DNA of 14,596 bases from Tritrichomonas foetus (taxonomy: Eukaryota; Parabasalia; Tritrichomonadida; Tritrichomonadidae): the NCBI GenBank assembly GCA_001839685.1, contig MLAK01000643.1, positions 71,471 through 86,066 of the forward strand, read 5' to 3'. The notes beneath the pieces are model-generated. The model saw only the letters and a program-made list of their open reading frames with translations. It was not told the DNA's origin and did no database searches. Of this stretch, positions 10,501-14,596 are shown in pieces. The stretch's first letter is position 1. Each line of letters begins with the position of its first letter. Both the position numbers and the translations under genes were made by a program.

Positions 10501-11876
10501 AAAAATCGCAAAATAGTTTTCATCAAATTGAATTAAATAAATATAAAGAAAATATGAATCATAAAAATCGATTACATCGTGTGAATAAGAAAGAAAATTA
10601 TGATCATGAATATTCCGATTCTTGCCGTAGACATCCCGAAGAAGAAGAAGAATTCGAATATTCGGAATCCGTTGCGTCAAACTGCATAGCAGAAGAAGAA
10701 TTATTTGAAACATCTGACAATGAAGAACATGTCATTTATGAAGAGAGATTTGACCAACAGCAAGAAGATGACCAACATCCGGAGCATAATCAACAAATTC
10801 AGCAAACTATTAAAATTCAACAGAGTGAAAAAATCGATTTTGTTGAAGAAGAAGAAGAAAACAATGACGATCTTCTTGCTTCAACAAGCCAAAGCTCTTC
10901 ACCGATGAAAGGGCCTTTGAATCCAAATGATCTAGTTTCAGAAACGAATATGAAACTTCATAATGAATTATCTGCCGAGATGGCAACTGAACAAGAAAGT
11001 CTCGATTCAGAATTCCAGATTTTATTAGATCGAGAAGATAATTCTGATCTTCAAAACTTTGTTGATGAAGAGAAAAAAGTTCTTGAAAAGAAAACCTTGA
11101 ACTTATCACAAAACCTAAGCAAAGATCAAATAGAATATGACATTGAAGAAGAAGATAATAACGATGAAGAGACACGGAAAATATTATACGCCTCTTTTGA
11201 ATTACAAAGTAGTGAAAGAGAAGAAAATTCACCCTTGAAAAAAATCCAATTAAAGCAGACTCAACAAGATGAAGATTTTTATAATGATGACAGTGAGTTC
11301 AACAATGATGAAAGTGATCCTGGTCCTAATGTTTTACAGGATGATATTTACAACAACAATGTTATCGATAATTATTTATCACATAAAACAAAATCGGTGG
11401 AAAACTTTCACCAAAAGGAGAATAGCTCTTTGAAAGGCAGCAAATCACCAGCAATGACAAGAGAAAGTTCTGATTTCTGGAATAATTTAATCGAAGAAGA
11501 TATTGATGAGATTTTTCAGAATCAGACAAAAATGCAAATCATGGAAAGTCCGAATCTTATATCACAGGCAAAATCACAAGGAAAATCAAAAGCCGATACT
11601 ATTAATGTTCCTAAAATTCCGAAAGTAGAAAAAACACCAGAACAAGGAAATGATTCAAGTCAATATGAAAAAATTCAACCTTTGAATTTGTCTGATGAAG
11701 TTTTTGAATTAGATGATGACTTGTTTTCTGATTCACCTGAAAAAGAAAATCAAAGTAATGAAAGCAGTTTTATTAAAGATGAAAATGCTTCATTATTGAA
11801 AACCCCAAATTCACAAAGCTCTGTCCAACAGAATGACTCATTCTTTGATATTTTTGGAAATGAAGACCAAAAATGA
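1542..11876 (+). CDS. Giant (3444 aa) acidic low-complexity, probably disordered scaffold-like protein
   Basis: One frame runs 3444 codons from ATG 1542 to TGA 11874-11876; an in-frame TAG at 1518-1520 shows this is the first ATG. No known catalytic domain, signal peptide or transmembrane segment is visible. Regions: residues 1-140 basic, Ser/Pro-rich; Gln tract 259-266; about 490-1420 Asn/Asp/Glu/Lys-rich; about 1430-2000 Ser-Pro-rich, with an SP hexad array at 1468-1498; about 2270-3300 glutamate-rich with TTA-GAA-GAA-GAA repeats. The best candidates for ordered helices are about 1786-1815 (basic), 2183-2255, and 3125-3200. Clusters SSSSTEEEEE (536-545) and SSSSEEEE (2045-2052) are ideal CK2-type sites. 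DEEESDIEVE occurs at 1128-1137 and again at 2976-2985. The C-terminus includes DSFFDIFGNEDQK. Real coding is supported by length and consistent codon bias. Function is unknown; a phospho-regulated scaffold, cytoskeletal or nuclear, is inference. Confidence 0.9.
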   Translation: MKSLRKYDYPPAKSTQNSQSSKRNEKNPTNSLYKTSVIDRTNSTKNSSPGRSRLPVRSSHRQESPVKNEPMKRTLKPPKFDIPIMSLNSETNYVIQKMNKLVPRSAPKLDKNVETKAKYHTEIKSSLFSTTTRNKTIKPQHGINVADFVPTKIEIEERPEQVVASEKKQFKPDQKIAPPKQNIKVQTQKVDKKETINLINSLIKEKKPQAEYDDDSIDDFVSQEKLAAEADNDKKKNPSSKFSRNPPKSTAISISHQNQQQQQQQQIQQLYVPPKKENVAQKTAQEARSFKIDMETVLPPGKVEQPKIPSQFSTHVSTQFTNISNRFTANPKTEEIPIQTRIANKKVAPEPLRNEFLRDQQKKKNDINLKNDVKKPVMPKLPDRLRKEEINEICENEEKIESKKQNEKRFRQTETYQPAMRVGKSKKEDISSYLLQRTGRYADIIKQKKSTKANDEPKSQIENNENRFTRRGFVKREQNTEKTVTQNIIQNHNKNNKIYMKDEINNKNATKNDEYNGNFDYENEINDDDDEDLLKSSSSTEEEEEKNYNNTVSNERNRMRYNENDNESSDDLYNMNDTRDINRNQNQNKPKNMRFKLGTEIDVKQPKSNVAQPMQLLMANKRRPRIVKNEDERSNDENENENFSEKENIENYAQDENFVPNENYEEETEQIFDQGNYFGDDDTPINSFEGENQENNDYYRNTNKNSENSGDSQDSYIFDRLVDSNSRVAKQNKNGITKKEKLESDEKPKLSRFQRTQNLNTTKKTSNVVVKKWIKNDSNEEPSNIKKYPISDKKELFMRKALKQNLQIPKLNRREKTKHNIEEENEEIEAFESQNDENGDDSSIHEEEETYQNEANSFLDHQFSPKDEPIRIYQNSTNSTNSNQSNGVIRGQNEQIKLFQVGLKSKIANKSQTKKTFKEDIKSPESQTRNKYMSESHVDVNQDEEDEEKTNEYLEIEKYFDNELEKEDSDEDEIPIVLQIRQKAKLKQNKESPQKIIQKGTISMKSSKPPNDAIEETEIHIDVDDSADTIHNNLNHTKRNPFTREKEGNQTSKQNHHQRQLMPPHFEIDDENYIYNMEHNGHYDNDDENNNSDENDNFDENIDDGQVIDEEINHQNHVHNFNDDIGIDEEESDIEVEDSAAVILHNRFKRNQEKKNNQFRGKVNQYYQENNLDNDEVERNWNPNNVKRNEIREFQNNDYEEKNRKQMARNRNVNINAQVDNKTPNVYAKVGAKKEKSTPTNKRNMFSRISYKASPKVESSKIDEEKTEIQIHDDEFPINNSLNNETNPRDDCNDQYNSHYKDDYTDQFRNYGHRNKYNDNIYEEEEEIYNYDTHEHESPRLNVNNEKVVDNDLHQNDNDTSQSASLQIAIEQLLAKQDKNSPIFNVSLSQNNITNTEIENDQFYNYNSCNNQQLNNNEDELPSGSPVNSSTSKRASYSNNNSSFSTPKSQKISRSPTQQLSSPQRQKSPNTQYSPNSHSPNMHYSPDVKHSPTVRYSPQNSIHSSSDNQERVSNQESSSPKKVKLSSSAPLAIECTQSLSTPKENENENSNDYSNNNSQSSTTKKRGSPSRISPVKAEINNLKKISSKSRNESIPKNLSNKTYEINQSPEHNNRKISSPQMMYSSDDSLVQEKLENQNSKAKRTQSKPPKRVSPSPSKQKRTKSPIKNSSNDESDQYAQQQPNKDDISGTSSKKVHISPRQIISQTSHIENSSSNQKNSFNNNISPRKQESSRSLKHVSLSPQLQKQQQTTISQRKLAQSPTKQSQNVSSQYSNEIIETLPKPTSPARQEIEKIKLRSILAAKRNAMLKANKYSDSQSNSSMKSNMTNESSSRNSPYNINSNQKVNTTDGLDLYFIDSPPWDISSNITANSGNKRITPINTNARITNDRNKESNIRNLVESKQIISKVTPIKNKSPIKTSLQIQRNSPTQASPKINSNTHKNMSKNAKSMNSHCPTDENKKSNYEDYYDIDNDTSTDISLNRIISSNKNKFVKLSDYSSSFIDDEHEKEKNAVENPYENDQVIKFLSDDVMNEMNVFKLSDLENSSSSEEEEDNDGKSSENIDSNLQTNKAKMEFISINNHGNSIIPFDMSDFSSVHMASETSDMSSDDVPPSKAQNNQHKYPNQVNLIGNNNDKTTTNSSPISSQSIKENNQSHSPKTPPKLPNNHKEKICDPPTPLSIKMTTPEQIRRYNELSLRDKELTNEEEEEVKALFQKMIAMENSEMNTSVEFARLMKDVENESSIMTDIIPLELDSDEKIFDLSASETSEKPEAFNDDEIKLKDSVSLNKEYLSQNHVSEGKMISQIRNQIYVETEKQSEKPKQAIHFSQEKETTLKEETHLEEEIHLEEETYLEEETHLEEETLNSKQEEEESDFLKEYEEDEKILINNELVNEEQQLFNNQNNRSKDEQNHQDEIEGKGIGNVNNKEEKFVQSNDNIYLTIGREDQPLNEEKKNLFAKENFLEDQDNFQEEFKEEEEMLNAEKELLLEEQEIEENYHVFNGEDEDMFKEEDILAKDLPKEEDVKEDFENEDPEFEAEEDYVKNDEQASQINITIDVHENAINSHEEYAVNKETEINHDEQLHVEEEEEATVVKNGDIQGDIRKESDDERNKEKNTYLLQEEEVSLSNEEKFEENDFHNESKENDEFRVEYQGIRKNNNEEEEELNQKEETIEGNPVSFSGKEEEIIHEKFDEKDDSLKEDQTQFNEEEELPKTEHIIYHDDEDFVEQNEIFEDKFEKEESNPNDHFKFAQTEIESNETKKIEPKDTFEEIPNKEKGNYFHEEEESQLTDFVNISNEEQTNPDHFDESNSSTQSLKEKQIDDKESKYIDEMKPNSSFILNLFDNKPKIDDIIVSFSDENDEEAIVNEYENINRSNNVMIETYNEEEENIDNQIMDYFQKDQNSMKSNFALNFRTGNEEEENKVRKYNNYENAEDINENDEDINDKMIHDFMEKQKNREVKSLMPKVVNNKNQDHDFDEEESDIEVEFEKSQNSFHQIELNKYKENMNHKNRLHRVNKKENYDHEYSDSCRRHPEEEEEFEYSESVASNCIAEEELFETSDNEEHVIYEERFDQQQEDDQHPEHNQQIQQTIKIQQSEKIDFVEEEEENNDDLLASTSQSSSPMKGPLNPNDLVSETNMKLHNELSAEMATEQESLDSEFQILLDREDNSDLQNFVDEEKKVLEKKTLNLSQNLSKDQIEYDIEEEDNNDEETRKILYASFELQSSEREENSPLKKIQLKQTQQDEDFYNDDSEFNNDESDPGPNVLQDDIYNNNVIDNYLSHKTKSVENFHQKENSSLKGSKSPAMTRESSDFWNNLIEEDIDEIFQNQTKMQIMESPNLISQAKSQGKSKADTINVPKIPKVEKTPEQGNDSSQYEKIQPLNLSDEVFELDDDLFSDSPEKENQSNESSFIKDENASLLKTPNSQSSVQQNDSFFDIFGNEDQK
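2316..2339 (+). repeat. (CAA)8 microsatellite encoding Q259-Q266
   Basis: Eight uninterrupted CAA codons encode an octa-glutamine run flanked by HQN and IQQ. It is a pure trinucleotide repeat, so allele length may vary without breaking the frame. Confidence 0.95.
5943..6035 (+). repeat. Ser-Pro hexad array (SPxxx[Y/H]) in the giant protein
   Basis: Residues 1468-1498 contain six SP dipeptides at spacings of 6, 5, 6, 6 and 6: SPNTQY, SPNSH, SPNMHY, SPDVKH, SPTVRY, then SPQ. Several read YSP, recalling the YSPxSPx heptads of the RNA polymerase II tail, and each SP is a possible CDK/MAPK-type site. More SP sites flank the array upstream (SRSP, SSP). Confidence 0.75.
8553..8624 (+). repeat. 18-bp x4 tandem repeat encoding [T/I][H/Y]LEEE
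   Basis: Four in-frame 18-bp units (8553-8570, 8571-8588, 8589-8606, 8607-8624) encode THLEEE, IHLEEE, TYLEEE and THLEEE, residues 2338-2361. A degenerate unit, TTLKEE, precedes at 8535-8552. Units differ only in the first two codons, so expansion was recent relative to the rest of the E-rich region. Confidence 0.92.
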
Positions 11877-12126
11877 TTTTGAATGAATTTTGAAATTCAG
11901 AATAATGCGAAATTTTGTGAATGCAATTCAAACTGTGAAATTCGACTTTGCTGATGAGCATTCATGAAATGAAATTTATGTAAATATATATAGCGAATTT
12001 TTATTTTATTTTTTGTTGATTATTGATTTTTACATATTAAAGGGTGAAATATTTGAAATATGAATAAAAAGAAGACTAAAAAGTCAAAATGATAAAAAGA
12101 TGAAAACGTAATAGAATAGTAAAAGG
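11877..12126. other. AT-rich spacer after the giant gene
   Basis: This stretch has no supportable gene. It contains a small palindrome GAATTTTGAAATTC (11885-11898) and a TAAA at about 11981, followed by a short TA run. TAAA resembles the UAAA polyadenylation signal described in Trichomonas, but here it lies about 105 nt past the stop rather than at it. Its use as the 3' processing site is uncertain. Confidence 0.4.
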
Positions 12127-12134
12127 AAAAAAAA
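12127..12134 (-). terminator. RNA polymerase III T-tract terminator of tRNA-Arg
   Basis: Eight A residues on the plus strand give a T8 run on the minus strand, starting immediately after the discriminator base of the tRNA. This is the standard Pol III termination signal and supports an active tRNA gene. Confidence 0.9.
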
Positions 12135-12207
12135 CGTGCCACCCAGGACTCGAACCTAGAATCTCATGCTCCGTAGGCACACGCCTTATCCATTGGGCCA
12201 GTGGCAC
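12135..12207 (-). tRNA. tRNA-Arg (anticodon ACG)
   Basis: The minus strand folds as a complete cloverleaf. The acceptor arms GTGCCAC (12207-12201) and GTGGCAC (12142-12136) pair over all 7 bp. The D arm contains AATGGATAA and the T arm is CTAGG/CCTGG around TTCGAGT. The anticodon loop CTACGGA gives ACG, which after A-to-I editing reads CGU, CGC and CGA. The anticodon stem TGTGC/GCATG pairs with two G-T wobbles. Discriminator base is G (12135) and CCA is not encoded, as in eukaryotes. No intron is present. The A box (TGGCCCAATGG) and B box (GGTTCGAGTCC, 12146-12156) match Pol III consensus. It is head-to-head with the gene at 12290, 82 bp away. Confidence 0.97.
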
Positions 12208-12257
12208 TGACGTAATCCTTTATTTTCATAACAACAAGAAAAAAATTTGCCCAGAAA

Positions 12258-12263
12258 ATCACC
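12258..12263 (+). promoter_or_regulatory. Possible initiator ATCACC upstream of the 12290 gene
   Basis: ATCACC places the A of TCA at 12261, 29 nt before ATG 12290. It loosely matches the ATCAGC motifs of the two left-hand genes, but the spacing is longer. The 82-bp spacer to the divergent tRNA must contain this gene's promoter. Weak evidence. Confidence 0.2.
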
Positions 12264-12289
12264 AATTTTTTATCTAACGTACAAAATTC

Positions 12290-13588
12290 ATGTTTGATAG
12301 CGATAATGTAGCAGAAGAAGAAGAAGTATACGAATCAATGATGACCCCTATTTTCGATTTAACTTCAGTAAATGTCGAGTGCGATCCATGGAATTACATC
12401 ACAGAAAAATCTTTTCACGATGCCTTCGATTCTACGATATATCACATTCGTTTAAACCGACCTGATGTTATACGTATTTTCAAAGCCCACAAAGAATTAA
12501 TCGAAACCGCTCTACCGTCATTTTTTTCGGATATCCATTCAATCTATATCTACAAAGAAGCGCCCGAAGATGACCCGCCTTCATTAGAATTAATCAAAAA
12601 GTGGCAGACATGCTATTCGCATATATATATGGTCACCAAAAACAAAAAAGCGCTGAATACATTTTTAGAAGTAATTCCATATTTCTATGCCTATTCAATT
12701 TATGTAATCTACATAAAATTGCCAACACCACTTGGAATCGTTCCACCAAAGCGCGTCGAAATTGCTCGTCGTGTTTTGTTTATGTTCAGCTCCATTTTGT
12801 ATTTGAAGTCATCAGTGAAATCACAAATGGACAAACTTTTTGCGCCTGAGATCAAGTTAAAACCTGTGATCTTAAGACCAGAAGAACCATCTGTGCTTCT
12901 GCCAGTGGAAGAACTCACCGGTTTAGTTGATCTTGAACGCAGACCTAAAGATAGACCTAGAAAATTTGATCCTTCTGCTGTTTCACCACTTTCTTCGAAA
13001 ATTCATCGTCGTCCCCTTCACACTTGCAAATTTTTATATCCACTGAATGGTGATCGTACTTTTAAAAAAGATTTAAAGCACTTTGTTCAAAAAGAAAAAG
13101 CACCAGGCGATTTCACACCTGATTTGGATACAAAATCCCTTTTGATGAGAGCTCGTTGCAGAAATGTTGAACACGAATTACAAAGAGTCGAAATGGAGGC
13201 AGCTGTACAGAGGACCAAATTAATGCACTTTTTCCAAACTGATCGTGAACTGGTTGAAGCAAAAAGATCAGCAGTGGCAAATGCTACCCCTGAACAAAAA
13301 CAGAAATTCATTCGGCAGCTTCGTCGAAATCAAGCCAAAGGAATTTTTGTCGAAGATCCAAAGATCACTTTGGAGTTATTAAAAACCTCCCCTATCTCAG
13401 CAGATGTGCCACCTTTATCGCCAGGTGTACATGGAAAGATAGAGAAAATTGTCGATACTGTTTTAAGTCAGTGCGCAGTAGAACAAAGAAGACAAGAAGA
13501 AGTCGAAGTTCATTTGACACACGAAATGCGGAACATGGTCATCGATGTGAGACGTGTTTTTGAAAAGAAGCCGAAACAGGTTTATTAA
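12290..13588 (+). CDS. Hypothetical 432-aa soluble, mostly helical protein
   Basis: The frame runs from ATG 12290 to TAA 13586-13588; the in-frame TAA at 12275-12277 and lack of an earlier ATG fix the start. Unlike its giant neighbour it has a mixed composition typical of a folded protein. Residues 1-15 are acidic (AEEEEV). About 20-195 looks globular, with aromatic and aliphatic segments such as the YFYAYSIYVIYIKLP stretch near 130-146, too polar at its edges to call a membrane helix. About 200-260 is proline/basic-rich (ERRPKDRPRKF, HRRPLHTCKFLYP). About 280-345 is a charged, Glu/Arg-rich helix that may form a coiled coil, and the C-terminal 30 residues are again helical. No catalytic motif or signal peptide is seen and I do not recognise the family. 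It converges on the kinase remnant, with 81 bp between the stops; TAAA motifs follow near 13605-13615. Confidence 0.9.
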   Translation: MFDSDNVAEEEEVYESMMTPIFDLTSVNVECDPWNYITEKSFHDAFDSTIYHIRLNRPDVIRIFKAHKELIETALPSFFSDIHSIYIYKEAPEDDPPSLELIKKWQTCYSHIYMVTKNKKALNTFLEVIPYFYAYSIYVIYIKLPTPLGIVPPKRVEIARRVLFMFSSILYLKSSVKSQMDKLFAPEIKLKPVILRPEEPSVLLPVEELTGLVDLERRPKDRPRKFDPSAVSPLSSKIHRRPLHTCKFLYPLNGDRTFKKDLKHFVQKEKAPGDFTPDLDTKSLLMRARCRNVEHELQRVEMEAAVQRTKLMHFFQTDRELVEAKRSAVANATPEQKQKFIRQLRRNQAKGIFVEDPKITLELLKTSPISADVPPLSPGVHGKIEKIVDTVLSQCAVEQRRQEEVEVHLTHEMRNMVIDVRRVFEKKPKQVY

Positions 13589-13640
13589 TGTGTTTTATTT
13601 GCGAGTAAAAATAAAATGTTTATAGATTATCCTGTATAAC

Positions 13641-13700
13641 TAACAAACAATAGATAAAATTAACACATTTTAGATAACACTAACACATTTTTGATATAAC
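13641..13700. repeat. Three tandem 20-bp units across the kinase stop codon
   Basis: The units are 13641-13660 (taacaaacaatagataaaat), 13661-13680 (taacacattttagataacac) and 13681-13700 (taacacatttttgatataac). The last two share about 16 of 20 bases and the first is more diverged. A degenerate relative, tagcacattttatatc, follows near 13717. The array covers the last codons and stop of the minus-strand kinase frame, so the C-terminal residues (about YQKCVSVI) are repeat-derived. Confidence 0.75.
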
Positions 13701-14497
13701 AAATTTGAGAAATAGTTAGCACATTTTATATCTTTATGATCAACTAAGAAATTGGTGAATTCACTAATTACATATTCAATTGATTCTCTTCCATTAAAAA
13801 TCAAAGCAAACAATTTGTTGATAATAAAACATAAGTCTTGATATTTCTGATGAAGGTTTTTAAACATTGGAATCCATTGTATTGTTTTGGGATTTTGAGA
13901 AAGTTCTTTAATGAGAGATTTTTGATCATTTTCATCAAAATTGATGATTGAAAAAGCTGCAATTCCAAAATCCCACAAATCGTATAAATAATAATCTTGA
14001 TCATTGTCGCCAGCTTGCATATAATTATGCCTTGTTTCAATTGAGACTTTATGGCTATATTTTTCATTTGTATTTGGAATTTCTAGATCCAAACATGTGG
14101 CAAAAGTGAAATTTAACAATTTAAAATCGGCTTTTTCTTCTTTCCAGTCATATTGAAAATGAATATTTTCTAAACAAATGTCATGATGACATACTTGTTT
14201 ATTTTTAAGTTGTTGTAAACAGTTTAATCCTTCTATGATAAAAGAAGGAACAGCTTTCAAATAATACTCATCAAAATTTTCCTCCATCATTTTTTTGAAA
14301 TCTGTTTTTGGATAATATTCAAAAATTAAAAGTTGAATATTTGTTTCTTTATTTTGATATGTTTCTAGAGTTTGAAAATACATTTTTCCATTCCCTTGGT
14401 GATTCAGGATATTATGGATCTTACAGATTCTGTCTATTGTACTAGATGCTAAATTATAAGCAGAATTAAAAATGCGAATAATCACAATATATATATG
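13670..14497 (-). pseudogene. Protein-kinase-domain remnant, 5'-truncated and catalytically degenerate
   Basis: A minus-strand frame ends at TAA 13672-13670 (a TAAA context, as in trichomonad poly(A) signals). Homology, as read by eye, begins at VIIRIF (about 14485-14468), equivalent to the VAIK strand with Lys replaced by Arg. It continues through LLIFEYYP (hinge), HHDICLENIHF (catalytic loop HRDxKxxN, keeping Asp and Asn but with Cys for Lys), LLNFTFA (DFG replaced by NFT) and DLWDFG (subdomain IX). The glycine-rich loop is absent. The frame stays open upstream to a TGA at 14566-14564 but contains no ATG there; the first ATG is at 14383, inside the domain and after the VAIK equivalent. So it has lost its true 5' end, and even if expressed it lacks the ATP-binding Lys and the metal-binding Asp. 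A functional short pseudokinase (about 237 aa from 14383) is the alternative. Confidence 0.75.
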
Positions 14498-14530
14498 AGT
14501 CCCCGTACGGCACCGAGTTCGGGGGAACGC
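14497..14530. other. GC-rich island (24 of 34 bases) at the kinase break
   Basis: In DNA that is otherwise strongly AT-rich, these 34 bases are 71% G+C. They contain a 5-bp stem, CCCCG (14501-14505) with CGGGG (14520-14524), and are preceded by a short TA run (14487-14496). Kinase similarity ends exactly at the left edge. It could be a transposon end, a structured RNA piece or an assembly/rearrangement junction; I do not recognise it. Confidence 0.6.
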
Positions 14531-14596
14531 TGATTTAATCAAAAATACAACACCTAAAGAAAATCAGGAATTATTCAAATTTATGCCTAAACACAA
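14499..14596 (+). other. Open plus-strand frame running off the window, possibly a gene fragment
   Basis: After TGA 14496-14498 a plus-strand frame is open to the window end. From 14532 it reads DLIKNTTPKENQELFKFMPKH, plausible coding composition for this genome. There is no upstream ATG; the only Met is near the end. It may be the 5'-truncated start of a gene that lies beyond the window, or a chance frame. Only about 98 bp are visible. Confidence 0.25.

Noticed and set aside
11726..11760. KEN-box degradation motifs (for example SPEKENQS) in the giant protein
   Set aside because: Lys, Glu and Asn dominate the protein, so K-E-N occurs many times by composition alone; there is no basis to single one out.
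13801..14067. 88-codon minus-strand frame
   Set aside because: It overlaps the kinase remnant in another frame and carries no recognisable motif, while the longer frame shows kinase landmarks.
14497..14530. Self-cleaving ribozyme (hammerhead- or HDV-like) in the GC island
   Set aside because: The TGAGTCCCC start and GGGGGAAC end superficially recall a hammerhead, but the CUGANGA core is absent and only one 5-bp stem forms. No HDV-type nested pseudoknot could be drawn.
14398..14542. Starting the kinase at 14542
   Set aside because: The codon at 14542-14540 is TTG, not ATG. No ATG exists upstream in the frame, and the first 15 codons come from the GC-rich island, not kinase sequence.

Overview
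The window looks like nuclear DNA of an AT-rich protist with a compact, intron-poor genome and the standard genetic code (TAA and TGA serve as stops). A parabasalid (trichomonad, Tritrichomonas-like) is my best inference. Reasons: a 10.3-kb gene in one uninterrupted frame, ATCAGC initiator-like motifs 14-15 nt before two start codons, short spacers, a degenerate protein-kinase copy of the kind that abounds in trichomonads, and a eukaryotic tRNA gene with internal A/B boxes and a Pol III T-tract. Entamoeba or Dictyostelium relatives are not excluded from sequence alone.

Layout. (1) 1-876, minus: the 5' 292 codons of a low-complexity Ser/Asn/Gln/Glu-rich protein that leaves the window inside an 18-bp (hexapeptide) tandem repeat. 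(2) 877-1541: a 665-bp divergent promoter region with a near-perfect 19-bp hairpin, a tandem direct repeat, a recurring ATGATGAAAAAT motif and initiator-like elements on both sides. (3) 1542-11876, plus: a 3444-residue, probably largely disordered protein. It has a basic N-terminus, Asn/Asp/Glu/Lys-rich middle, Ser-Pro-rich centre with a hexad SP array, and a glutamate-rich C-terminal third. A few short motifs occur twice. (4) 11877-12289: AT-rich spacer carrying a minus-strand tRNA-Arg(ACG) with its Pol III terminator. (5) 12290-13588, plus: a 432-residue, mostly helical protein of unknown family. (6) 13589-13700: short convergent spacer and three 20-bp tandem units that cross the stop of the next locus. 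(7) 13670-about 14497, minus: a degenerate protein-kinase domain that has lost its start codon, glycine loop and key catalytic residues. Its homology stops at a 34-bp, 71% GC island (14497-14530). Beyond the island a different coding-looking frame runs off the window on the plus strand.

The genes do not form an obvious pathway. The two low-complexity proteins at the left are divergently transcribed from one spacer and could be co-regulated, but that is inference. I see no CRISPR array, complete mobile element or rRNA. The most notable items are the giant scaffold-like protein with duplicated short motifs and phospho-site clusters, the promoter-region hairpin, the minimal upstream ATG overlapping the giant gene's start, and the GC-rich junction that decapitates the kinase.
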